Below the pieces are notes generated by a model, which saw nothing but the letters and a program-made list of their open reading frames with translations, was not told the origin of the DNA and did no database searches. DNA of 64,000 nt from Riemerella anatipestifer (GTDB taxonomy: Bacteria > Bacteroidota > Bacteroidia > Flavobacteriales > Weeksellaceae): NCBI RefSeq assembly GCF_035666175.1, contig NZ_CP142016.1, forward strand, positions 2,232,001-2,296,000, given 5' to 3'. Within the stretch, counting starts at the first letter, position 1; each line of letters opens with the position of its first letter. Below, piece by piece: positions 1 to 8,037 of this stretch. The translations under genes were made by a program, and so were the position numbers.

Positions 1-555
1 GATGGTATTCATCTTAGAGTTTTTAAGGTCGGTGTAGGCGTACCAACTGTAAAGAGGGTTGTCCCCTGTACGAACTGCTGCAGTAAGATAAGTTTGTAGG
101 TCTGCTAAGTTTTTGATAGCCTCAATTTTAGCTAAATCATTTTTGATAGGGTTGATGCCTTCTGCATTTCTTTTATCCATGTTCATAAAAGAAGCGTAGA
201 GGGTTTGTATTTTTTTACCTTCAGTACCTTCAGCATAGGTTTCAGAAAGGATATTTTTAAGAATGGTAAGAGACGCTTCGTCTGTTTTTTCACGCAACTC
301 GTTGAAACTTCCCCAAGAAGCTTTATCTGAAGGAATAACAGCGGTACGCATCCAACCACCGTTTACGAAATTGTAAAAATCGTCTTGAGGGCGAACATTG
401 GTATCCATATATTCTAGGCTAATCCCGTGTTCTTCGTGGTGGTGATGTCCAGCGTGAGAGGTATGCTCTGTGTGAGCAACTTTCTTATTTACAGAACAAG
501 ACTGAAAAGCTAATGCTCCAGAAAGTGCCAATAGGCTTAATGTAATTTTCTTCAT
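1..555 (-). CDS. M13 family (neprilysin/PepO-like) metallopeptidase lipoprotein, N-terminal part
   Basis: Only the first 185 residues lie in the window; the gene continues past base 1, so the zinc-binding HExxH region is not visible. The N-terminus is a lipoprotein signal (MKKITLSLLALSGALAFQSC, Cys20), so the protein should be membrane-anchored after export. A His-rich stretch (about residues 29-43) follows, and then the typical M13 opening 'RPQDDFYNFVNGGWM'. M13 enzymes degrade peptides outside the cytoplasm. The family assignment rests on this N-terminal domain, which is distinctive. Confidence 0.85.
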   Translation of the reverse strand, partial: MKKITLSLLALSGALAFQSCSVNKKVAHTEHTSHAGHHHHEEHGISLEYMDTNVRPQDDFYNFVNGGWMRTAVIPSDKASWGSFNELREKTDEASLTILKNILSETYAEGTEGKKIQTLYASFMNMDKRNAEGINPIKNDLAKIEAIKNLADLQTYLTAAVRTGDNPLYSWYAYTDLKNSKMNTI

Positions 556-650
556 TTGAATAGATATTTTTGTCGTTTATTTTTAACTTTAGTATAGTAA
601 CAGTTTTTAAGCTGACTCTACAAAGCTACAATTTTTTTTGTTAAAAGTGT

Positions 651-1919
651 TTAAGGCTCATTGGGATTAAAAATAAGAACTTCCACAACAGACTGTAAAA
701 CTCTTTGAGAAACGAAGTTCATAAAGTCCTCTCTATCCAAATGAGGTAGGTGCAAATGATAGTTGTAGCTTTTGTTTTTTACTCTTACGGAATAATAGAC
801 AGAGCCTATTTCGTTTTGATATTGGTCGGTTTGTGGACCTGCAACGCCTGTGGTAGAGACAGAAATGTCCGTTTTAAATAATTCTTGACAACCTATCGCC
901 ATCGCTTCGGCTACTTGCTCCGAAACTACCGTGTGTTGGTTTATCAGTTGTTCAGGAACTTTTAAAATATTGATTTTTTGATTGACCGCATAGGCAGTAA
1001 TGCCTCCTTGAAAATAGGCGGAACTTCCCGATATAGAGGTGATTAGCCTTGAAATGCCGCCGCCAGTACAGCTTTCGGCAGTGGAAATACTAAGTCCTCT
1101 TTGGGTAAGAATGAATTTAAGGATAGACGCTATATCATCATTATCCCAAGAAATGACTTTGTCTTGGATTAAAGGTTTTAGCGGTTCTATAATTTGGTTG
1201 AGTTGGTCTTCTAAATCTGTTTTGTTATTCTCAATAGCGGTAAGTTTTAGTTTTACTCTGTTTCCTATGGGGAGGTAGGCTAGTTTTATGTTTTCGGGCA
1301 GATGATTTTCCCAATCTTCTATGGTTTGGGCTAAAAGGCTTTCGGGAAAATCAACTACAGAGATGATTTTTACCACTATATGTGATAAAGAAAACCTTTC
1401 AGCTAGTAGCGGAATGATTTGGTCTTTAATCAAGGGCTTTACTTCATAAGGTACACCAGGGAGAACAAAGGCAATTTTTTCGTTTTCTTCCATCATTAGG
1501 CAAGGAGCGGTACCATTATGATTTTGTATGACTTTGGCTTTTGAAGGGATTTCTGCCTGTGGGCGGTTAATATCAAAGAGGTGAGCTCTGTTTCGTTTGA
1601 TTAAAATTTGCTCCAGATGAGCCAAAGTTTCAGGGTCTATGATGAGATTGTCATCAAAAAAGTGAGCAATGGCTTTTTTAGTTTTGTCGTCTTTGGTAGG
1701 TCCTAGACCGCCTGTAGTTATCACGAGGTTGGTGATTTTGAAGGCGTCGTTTAAAGCCTGTTTAATGCAGTCGGTATCATCTGAAATGGTGAAGATTTCG
1801 GCGACTTTAATCCCTATATTATGAAGTTCTTTGGCTATAAAGTTAGAATTGGTATCAATGGTGTTTCCAGCTAAAACTTCATCACCTATTATAATGATTG
1901 CAGCGTTTGTTATGCTCAT
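651..1919 (-). CDS. cinA: CinA family protein, nicotinamide-nucleotide amidohydrolase
   Basis: The 422-residue protein has the usual two-domain CinA layout. The N-terminal molybdopterin-binding-like (MoCF) domain carries 'GDEVLAGNTIDTNS' and 'TTGGLGPTKDD'. The C-terminal PncC amidase domain carries 'STAESCTGGGISRLI' (from about residue 280) with the catalytic Ser. The family deamidates NMN in pyridine nucleotide salvage, and some members also have ADP-ribose pyrophosphatase activity. Length is normal for full-length CinA. It is transcribed away from the phosphatase gene at 2065 and has no obvious operon partner in the window. Confidence 0.93.
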   Translation of the reverse strand: MSITNAAIIIIGDEVLAGNTIDTNSNFIAKELHNIGIKVAEIFTISDDTDCIKQALNDAFKITNLVITTGGLGPTKDDKTKKAIAHFFDDNLIIDPETLAHLEQILIKRNRAHLFDINRPQAEIPSKAKVIQNHNGTAPCLMMEENEKIAFVLPGVPYEVKPLIKDQIIPLLAERFSLSHIVVKIISVVDFPESLLAQTIEDWENHLPENIKLAYLPIGNRVKLKLTAIENNKTDLEDQLNQIIEPLKPLIQDKVISWDNDDIASILKFILTQRGLSISTAESCTGGGISRLITSISGSSAYFQGGITAYAVNQKINILKVPEQLINQHTVVSEQVAEAMAIGCQELFKTDISVSTTGVAGPQTDQYQNEIGSVYYSVRVKNKSYNYHLHLPHLDREDFMNFVSQRVLQSVVEVLIFNPNEP

Positions 1920-2064
1920 GATTTAACATTTTAATAATAGAAACAAATTTAGCAAAATATGAAACCAAAAATTAAAAATATAAGCTATGCTATTTTTTTA
2001 ACTTTAAGTTTACAATGGTATTAAGATATAAATCCTATATTTGCTTTCCATAAGGTTTTAAGAA

Positions 2065-3477
2065 ATGAAAAGAAGAGATTTTTTAAAGAGCGGGTCTATA
2101 GCGGCTTTAGGAAGTATGCTTATCAGTCCGTTTGGTTTAAAAGCCAATACTATAAAAGAAGAATTTGGAGGGAAAAAAGCTAAGAATATCATCTTTATGG
2201 TGAGTGATGGTATGAGCGTGGGGACACTACATATGGCGGATATTTACTCTAGGAGAAAACTAGGTAGAGCTTCTCACTGGCTAGGTTTGTACGAAAATAA
2301 TTTAGTACAAAGAGCAATGATGGATATGGCATCTGCTAACTCCATTGTTACCGATTCTGCGGCGGCAAGCTCTTCGTGGGGTGGGGGAGTTCGTGTAAAT
2401 AACGGAAGCCTTAACATTAGCCCAGATGGAAAAGAAAATATGCCAATACTCCAAAAATTTAAAAAAGCAGGTAAAAAGGTAGGATGTGTAACTACAGTTC
2501 CTATCAACCACGCTACACCAGCAGGGTTTAGCGTAACTTCTAAAAAGAGAAGTGCAATGGAGGATATTGCGGTAGATTATTTAGATTTAGGCTTTGATGT
2601 AATGATGGGAGGCGGGACTAAATATTTTGAAGCAGATAAGAGGAAAGACGCTGTAGATTTAGATGCTAAGTTTCGTTCTAAAGGTTATACAGTAGTAAAA
2701 AACAAAACAGAAATGTTATCAGCTCCTAAAAATAAGCCTATTTTGGGTACTTTTGATGAGGAGGCATTGCCGTATACTGTAGACCACAATAGTTGTGATA
2801 AAATGAAAGCCAATATCCCTACTTTGGCAGAGATGACGGAGAAGGCTATATCGCAGATGAAAGACCACCCTAAAGGCTTTGTAATGCAAGTAGAAGGCGG
2901 TAAGGTAGACTGGGCGGCACACGGTAATGATATTGCGGCTCTGCTTTATGACCAATTGGCTTTTGATGAAGCGGTGAAGGTAGCTATAGATTTTGCAAAG
3001 AAAGATGGTAATACTTTGGTGGTAATTACTTCTGACCACGGGAACGCCAATCCAGGACTTATCTACGGTAAAACTTGTAATGATAATTTTGACCATATAC
3101 AAAACTTTAAAAACTCTAACGAGTGGGTACTACAAGGCATAAAGCCTGATAGCTCTATTTCTTTTGTTAAAGAACGAGTAGCGAAGGCTTGTGGTAATAT
3201 GGTTTTAACTGATGACCAAGTGAAACAGCTATTGTCTTACTATTCTACGGCAAAGCAAGAAGATGGTTTGTATAATCCTCGCCACTTGCCGTTTAAGCTC
3301 CTTTCCGAGATGCAAAAAGACTATACTTCTGTAGGTTGGATAAGTATGGACCACTCTTCAGACTACACAGAACTTGCGATGTTTGGACCAGGAAGCGAAC
3401 GCCTAAAACCGCTGATGAGAAATACAGATATACACACATTCTTATTAGACGCTGCTGAAGTAGAAAATAAGTTTTAG
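2065..3477 (+). CDS. Tat-exported alkaline phosphatase
   Basis: The 470-residue protein starts with a twin-arginine signal (KRRDFLKSGSIAALGSML), so it is exported folded. Alkaline phosphatase motifs are visible: metal-binding 'MVSDGMSVGTLH', the nucleophile region 'TDSAAASSSWGGG', 'SDHGNANPG' and 'MDHSSDYTELAMFGPG'. It hydrolyses phosphomonoesters in the periplasm. A -7 type box TATATTTG lies at 2036-2043, 21 nt before the start, but no clear -33 TTG accompanies it. A perfect-stem terminator follows at 3500-3532. Phosphate import genes lie far away (59.7 kb). Confidence 0.93.
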   Translation: MKRRDFLKSGSIAALGSMLISPFGLKANTIKEEFGGKKAKNIIFMVSDGMSVGTLHMADIYSRRKLGRASHWLGLYENNLVQRAMMDMASANSIVTDSAAASSSWGGGVRVNNGSLNISPDGKENMPILQKFKKAGKKVGCVTTVPINHATPAGFSVTSKKRSAMEDIAVDYLDLGFDVMMGGGTKYFEADKRKDAVDLDAKFRSKGYTVVKNKTEMLSAPKNKPILGTFDEEALPYTVDHNSCDKMKANIPTLAEMTEKAISQMKDHPKGFVMQVEGGKVDWAAHGNDIAALLYDQLAFDEAVKVAIDFAKKDGNTLVVITSDHGNANPGLIYGKTCNDNFDHIQNFKNSNEWVLQGIKPDSSISFVKERVAKACGNMVLTDDQVKQLLSYYSTAKQEDGLYNPRHLPFKLLSEMQKDYTSVGWISMDHSSDYTELAMFGPGSERLKPLMRNTDIHTFLLDAAEVENKF

Positions 3478-3499
3478 TGGTGTTTTGATTTAATAATAT

Positions 3500-3532
3500 A
3501 CAAAAGCCTCCAAAATTATTTGGAGGCTTTTG
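3500..3532 (+). terminator. Hairpin terminator after the alkaline phosphatase gene
   Basis: The arms ACAAAAGCCTCCAAA and TTTGGAGGCTTTTGT pair perfectly around a 4-nt loop, starting 23 nt after the stop codon. Confidence 0.7.
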
Positions 3533-3565
3533 TATAGAATATCACTTATGGTGTGCCTATATTGT

Positions 3566-3601
3566 CAGAAGTGTTCTGCTTTACCGAGCAGAACACCTCT
3601 G
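3566..3601. repeat. Cassette-end inverted repeat with TTACCG loop (copy 1)
   Basis: Two 15-nt arms (CAGAAGTGTTCTGCT and AGCAGAACACCTCTG) pair with one mismatch around the loop TTACCG. The same element is found in the opposite orientation behind cassette 2 (27953-27988), and a diverged one lies behind cassette 3 (56206-56233). The strand of action is unknown. Confidence 0.7.
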
Positions 3602-3611
3602 CTAGATAAGA

Positions 3612-3647
3612 CAGTTCGCCTCTGCTCGTACGAGCAGAGGCGAACTG
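3612..3647. repeat. Perfect 36-nt palindrome with CTCGTACGAG core (copy 1)
   Basis: The half-site CAGTTCGCCTCTGCTCGT is followed at once by its exact reverse complement. The palindrome recurs behind cassette 2 (27906-27943), and a shorter version with the same core lies behind cassette 3 (56234-56251). It sits between the cassette terminator and the inverted repeat at 3566. Confidence 0.75.
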
Positions 3648-3650
3648 CTA

Positions 3651-3682
3651 AAAAAAGGAACACAAATTTGTGTTCCTTTTTT
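3651..3682 (-). terminator. Bidirectional terminator at the end of cassette 1
   Basis: This is a perfect 32-nt palindrome, A6-GGAACACAAA then TTTGTGTTCC-T6. It has T-tracts on both strands and lies directly after the stop of the HU-DUF4469 gene. An equivalent with a slightly different stem closes cassette 2 at 27871-27904. Confidence 0.75.
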
Positions 3683-3684
3683 AA

Positions 3685-4404
3685 TTAACCAATCACTATA
3701 GGAGTAGATAATATCTCCGTTCTTGGCTCTTTAAGTACTGTTTTACCATTGCTGTATTGCGTGGTAATGCTGAGTTCATAATTACCTGCATCTAAATCTG
3801 TAGGAATGAGAATGAGTAACCTTGACGGCTTGTTAAGAACAATATGTTCTGCTAAGAGTTTCACTTCGTTTTGGTTGTCTAGGTTTTTAAAGACGATGCC
3901 GTTTTTAGGATCATTGCCGTCTATTTTAATGAATGTGCCTTTGATTTCGGCGTTTTTGCCTTTGGTTAGGGTGCCGTCTGCTTTGCCTGTGGCTTTGTCG
4001 GTAATGCTGAACACGCTCATTGGGCTGGATTGCTCACCGAGGATTTCCACTTTGGTGTCGGCTACCGCTTTTCTAAGGTCTAACCTTTGGTTTACATTCA
4101 CATAAACGGAATGCTTCTCCTTATCCCAAGTTTTGTCGTAAAACACGCCCTTAATTGCAGGACGCATATACACCAGCCCTGTATTTACACTGTACCCGTT
4201 AAGCACCAGCTCTGAGGCTTTACGGTTAAAACGAGTGATAATATCCACCGCCGTTTCGGTTTGTATCTCCATACCCTCTTTTTTGAGGGCATTTACGATT
4301 TCTGTAATGCCAAGGCTACCGCCTAAGAGAGGCACGGCTACAAAATCGTTAGGATCATCTTTCGTGAGTAGGTTGGGACGCAACCACGCTTTTAAGGTAT
4401 TCAT
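3685..4404 (-). CDS. HU-like DNA-binding/DUF4469 domain protein, cassette 1
   Basis: The protein is 239 residues. Residues about 1-125 resemble the HU-like DNA-binding domain found in Bacteroidetes ('VPLLGGSLGITEI', 'FNRKASELVLNGYSVNTG'). Residues about 130-239 resemble the Ig-like DUF4469 ('SSPMSVFSITDKATGKADGT', 'RLLILIPTDLDAGNYELSI'). No signal peptide is seen. It lies 28 nt downstream of a surface protein gene and is the last gene of cassette 1. Near-identical paralogs are at 27138 and 55389. The biological role is unknown; DNA binding is implied only by the fold. Confidence 0.85.
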   Translation of the reverse strand: MNTLKAWLRPNLLTKDDPNDFVAVPLLGGSLGITEIVNALKKEGMEIQTETAVDIITRFNRKASELVLNGYSVNTGLVYMRPAIKGVFYDKTWDKEKHSVYVNVNQRLDLRKAVADTKVEILGEQSSPMSVFSITDKATGKADGTLTKGKNAEIKGTFIKIDGNDPKNGIVFKNLDNQNEVKLLAEHIVLNKPSRLLILIPTDLDAGNYELSITTQYSNGKTVLKEPRTEILSTPIVIG

Positions 4405-4432
4405 AATATTGATATTTTTTTAGATAGTTAAA

Positions 4433-5608
4433 CTAGTTTCTTTTTAAAGCAAAAATGTAATCTTCCATCCATCTAGACATATTAACTAAGCTATGAGCAT
4501 CAGTGTCTTTAAACAAACCATTAGGTTCTAAAGAAATTTTCACATAATAGGTCTTTTCTGCATTGGTGTTATTGTCCACTAACCAAACACCAGTGGCAAC
4601 TTGAAATAAGTCTCCAGAATTAAAAGAACATGAAATTAACGAGGGAGACCCAGCTATAGTTACTGTTCTGTAAGCACTTTCTTGCATGGTATCATCTATA
4701 ATTCCCCTAAGCCAAACAGAACTTCCTGTGGGTAAAAGAGCTCTTCTAGATTGATTAGGTGTTTGAGCAGTAACTAAATAAGCACAATAAATTGCCCATT
4801 TCCCCGGAGGCAAGGTAATAGATTGTCCTGAATATCGATATAAATCCCAACTACGCACACCAGCACTTTGTTGTACAGAGTAAAAAGTTTCATTAGGCAT
4901 AATATCCGTTTCAATAGGTGTGTTACCATAAACTATTTCTACATTACTAGGTATTGTAGGGTTGGTTCTATTTACCACTCCTAAAGTACCATCGGGTTTT
5001 GCAACTACGGCTTTAGTATATTCGTTTTCTAGCGGTGTAGCATCAGTCATTTGGTTGATTTTGGCATTGCCGTTGACCTCTAGTTTTTGTGATGGGCTTT
5101 GGGTGCCTATCCCTACATTACCACCTCCCATAAATGAGAGGTTATTAGTCCCTAGAGTTACCGTTCTGTTACCTGCTAGAGTGCCGTCTGTAGTATAGAT
5201 GTTGGCAGTTACTGGAGAGGCACCTCCTAGAGGCTTCCAAGTACCCCCACTAAGCGTGTTGCTTTTATTTTCATAATAGTAAAACCCAGAGGTAACATCT
5301 ACATTACCAATAGCAGATTTACCTGTTGCCGTATTATATACTACCATACCGTCTAAACGGTTAGGGTAAGCTAAAGAAACTCCATTTGGAGTTGCGATTA
5401 AGGTATTGAGTTGGGTTAAATCTGTTCTCGGAAAAACTAACCCTTTTCCTATGTTGGTGGAGGTATTCCATTGAGGGGTGGACGAAGCGTCTAAAAAGGC
5501 AGTCTGATTAGGAATGACATTTTGAGATACTGTTTTGTTCGTTTTAATTTGAGCATGATATAAAATATTGATACTTAATGCTCCTAATATGAATATTTGT
5601 TTTTTCAT
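4433..5608 (-). CDS. Exported surface protein with 'VGIGTQSP' motif, cassette 1 second gene
   Basis: The protein is 391 residues with a Sec signal (MKKQIFILGALSINILYHAQ). The N-terminal part resembles other flavobacterial surface proteins ('GLVFPRTDLTQL', 'NRLDGMVVYNTATGK', 'GFYYYENKS'). The middle carries the tail-fibre-like motif 'GNVGIGTQSPSQKLEVNGNA'. The C-terminal 180 residues are unlike the coiled-coil ends of the cassette 2 and 3 proteins, and I do not recognise them. It starts 16 nt after the stop of the upstream surface gene, so the two are probably co-transcribed. The function is probably at the cell surface. Confidence 0.75.
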   Translation of the reverse strand: MKKQIFILGALSINILYHAQIKTNKTVSQNVIPNQTAFLDASSTPQWNTSTNIGKGLVFPRTDLTQLNTLIATPNGVSLAYPNRLDGMVVYNTATGKSAIGNVDVTSGFYYYENKSNTLSGGTWKPLGGASPVTANIYTTDGTLAGNRTVTLGTNNLSFMGGGNVGIGTQSPSQKLEVNGNAKINQMTDATPLENEYTKAVVAKPDGTLGVVNRTNPTIPSNVEIVYGNTPIETDIMPNETFYSVQQSAGVRSWDLYRYSGQSITLPPGKWAIYCAYLVTAQTPNQSRRALLPTGSSVWLRGIIDDTMQESAYRTVTIAGSPSLISCSFNSGDLFQVATGVWLVDNNTNAEKTYYVKISLEPNGLFKDTDAHSLVNMSRWMEDYIFALKRN

Positions 5609-5624
5609 AATCAGTAATATTAAA

Positions 5625-6275
5625 TTAAAGACCTGTTGTATTAAGCCATTTTGTTCCTGTGGATATATAACAAGAAGAGTAACCTGCTGTTAAAGATTGT
5701 TGTTGCCCTATAGGTTGTGGGGAAATAGAAACATCATTTTCAGGGCTAAAGAAACATAACATTCTTCCTTTATTATCTGTAGTAGGAGTAGGTAAAGTTA
5801 AACTGCTAGGATTAGTTAAATAGACAAAATAATCGTCATCTTTTATAGTTGGAATAGGGTTATCATCTTCCCTGTAATTTCGTGTGAAAGATTTTGTTTC
5901 TGTGGCAATGGCTGGTCTAACCCATTTAGTCCCATTATAAAAGTAATACCCCTTTTCTGTAATATCTGTTACTCTAGCATCGGTACCAGTGTAAGACGCT
6001 ATTGTGCCACCTCCATCTTCTGCATTGGCATCATCTACTACATAGACTAATGTTCCCTCTTGAGGAGAAGGCATTTTAGCGACTCTTGTTTTAGACAGTT
6101 TAGGCACAATAATACCCTCGTTAGTTGCGCCTAACAAGTTAGTTGTATTGGGTTTTATCTCTAAAGTAGCATTGGGAGATGAGGTGTTAATCCCCACTTT
6201 ACCATCGGTTTGTCCGTAAGCTATTAGACTTAGACCTAAAAAGACACCTACACTTAGTTTGGTTGTTTTTTTCAT
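5625..6275 (-). CDS. Short exported surface protein, cassette 1 first gene
   Basis: The protein is 216 residues. Its first 120 or so residues match the N-termini of the cassette 2 and 3 proteins: signal peptide 'MKKTTKLSVGVFLGLSLIAYGQ', then 'GKVGINTSSPNATLEI', 'GTLVYVVDD', 'EKGYYFYNGTKWVR'. It then has its own C-terminal part ending in '...SCYISTGTKWLNTTGL' and lacks the coiled-coil end. It stops normally and is followed by a gene with its own signal peptide, so it does not look like a broken long gene. The leader with the (CA)24 repeat lies directly upstream. Confidence 0.75.
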   Translation of the reverse strand: MKKTTKLSVGVFLGLSLIAYGQTDGKVGINTSSPNATLEIKPNTTNLLGATNEGIIVPKLSKTRVAKMPSPQEGTLVYVVDDANAEDGGGTIASYTGTDARVTDITEKGYYFYNGTKWVRPAIATETKSFTRNYREDDNPIPTIKDDDYFVYLTNPSSLTLPTPTTDNKGRMLCFFSPENDVSISPQPIGQQQSLTAGYSSCYISTGTKWLNTTGL

Positions 6276-6828
<553 letters not shown>

Positions 6829-6838
6829 AAAACTGAAG

Positions 6839-6869
6839 CAAACTTATTACCTTTTGCGGAAGTATGCAA
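6839..6869 (-). promoter_or_regulatory. Promoter of cassette 1
   Basis: On the minus strand TTG (6869-6867) is followed by a 20-nt spacer and TAAGTTTG (6846-6839), a full match to the Bacteroidetes -33/-7 consensus. The same boxes and spacing occur upstream of cassettes 2 and 3. The leader ORF ATG (6828) follows after 10 nt, so the transcript should have almost no untranslated 5' end. Confidence 0.7.
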
Positions 6870-6975
6870 ATTTTTAAGAGAAATTTTAATGATACCCACT
6901 TCTAATTGATTATTGAAAGAGGAGCTAAAAGGGGACAGATTTGGCTACACTATTTACCTGTCTACTCTAACTAAA

Positions 6976-7920
6976 CTAAAAATCTAGATTCATACTGATT
7001 TTTTTTGCAGTTAATTCCGCTTCAGAATACATAATGAGTTCTACATTCATAGTATCAATTTTGTTCCAATAGAATCCTCCAGAAAATCTGCTTTCTAGCA
7101 CAGTGGCAGTGTATGTTCCATTTGGAGATTCTTTGATTTCGTTAGGATAATAGAAGTTTTTAGAACATTGTAGGAGTTCTTTCTGTTGTTCGGTTAGGAT
7201 ATTTACCTCTCCAAATAATTTGGCAACATAACTGTTGCTAGGCTTTTTATATAACTCTTGTGGTGTGCCATTTTGAACAATTTGCCCATCTTTTAAAATT
7301 AAAATTTCATCTAGCCAAGGCATTACTTCCTGTAAATCGTGGGTAGAGATTAGAAGCGTGATGTTTTGTTCTTTAACATAATCAAACAGTTTTTTTCTAA
7401 TATCTATCGTTCTAGAAACATCTAGATTACTGAAAGGCTCGTCTAGTAGTAAGAGTTTTGGTAATAGAGAAAGGGCTCTTGCAATGGCAACTCTCTGTTG
7501 TTGTCCACCGCTGAGGAATTTGGGCTTCTTATCTATTTCATTACTAAGACCCACAATGTCCAAAAGTTGATTGACTTTGCTCTTTTTCTCTTCAAGATTG
7601 ATGTTAGAAATAAATTTACCCACATTATCATACACCGTTCCGTAAGGCATCAAATCGTAGTTTTGAGCCACCAATTTCATTTCTTTTTCACCAGGGACGA
7701 TGTTGGCTTTTGGACCAAATAAGGGTTTGCCTTCAAAATAGATATGCCCTTCTTGCCAATCCATAAGACCATAGATAAGGCTTAGGAGGGTTGATTTTCC
7801 ACAACCGCTTTCTCCAGCTATGGCAATAATTTTCCCTTTCTCAAAACTCCAATTGAAATTAGTGAAAATAGAGCGTTCCGAATGATACGAAAAAGATAGA
7901 TTTTTTATTTCTAAAAACAT
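6976..7920 (-). CDS. ABC transporter ATP-binding protein
   Basis: The 314-residue protein has a complete nucleotide-binding domain: Walker A 'GESGCGKST', signature 'LSGGQQQRVAIARAL', Walker B 'LLLLDEPFSNLD' and the switch histidine in 'STHD'. About 75 extra residues follow the ATPase core and may be a small TOBE-like regulatory region. No permease is next to it, so the substrate is unknown. The layout resembles importers of the Fbp/Pot type. It diverges from recG across a 117-nt gap. Confidence 0.85.
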   Translation of the reverse strand: MFLEIKNLSFSYHSERSIFTNFNWSFEKGKIIAIAGESGCGKSTLLSLIYGLMDWQEGHIYFEGKPLFGPKANIVPGEKEMKLVAQNYDLMPYGTVYDNVGKFISNINLEEKKSKVNQLLDIVGLSNEIDKKPKFLSGGQQQRVAIARALSLLPKLLLLDEPFSNLDVSRTIDIRKKLFDYVKEQNITLLISTHDLQEVMPWLDEILILKDGQIVQNGTPQELYKKPSNSYVAKLFGEVNILTEQQKELLQCSKNFYYPNEIKESPNGTYTATVLESRFSGGFYWNKIDTMNVELIMYSEAELTAKKISMNLDF

Positions 7921-8037
7921 AAGGGCAAAAGTAAGGATTTTTACCTTCGGAGATGAGGTTATTGTAGGTTTTTGAGTGTTGAAATTTCATATTAGTTTCA
8001 AAACCCCTATTTTAGCGGTCTAATAGTTTTCTTGTAA

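Noticed and set aside
2274-3102. Long open frames on the minus strand inside the alkaline phosphatase gene
   Set aside because: They are shadows of the strongly supported gene on the plus strand and have no protein signatures.
3566-3682. Palindromes behind cassette 1 as phage or integron attachment sites
   Set aside because: No integrase lies nearby, and the elements sit at transcript 3' ends in all three cassettes.
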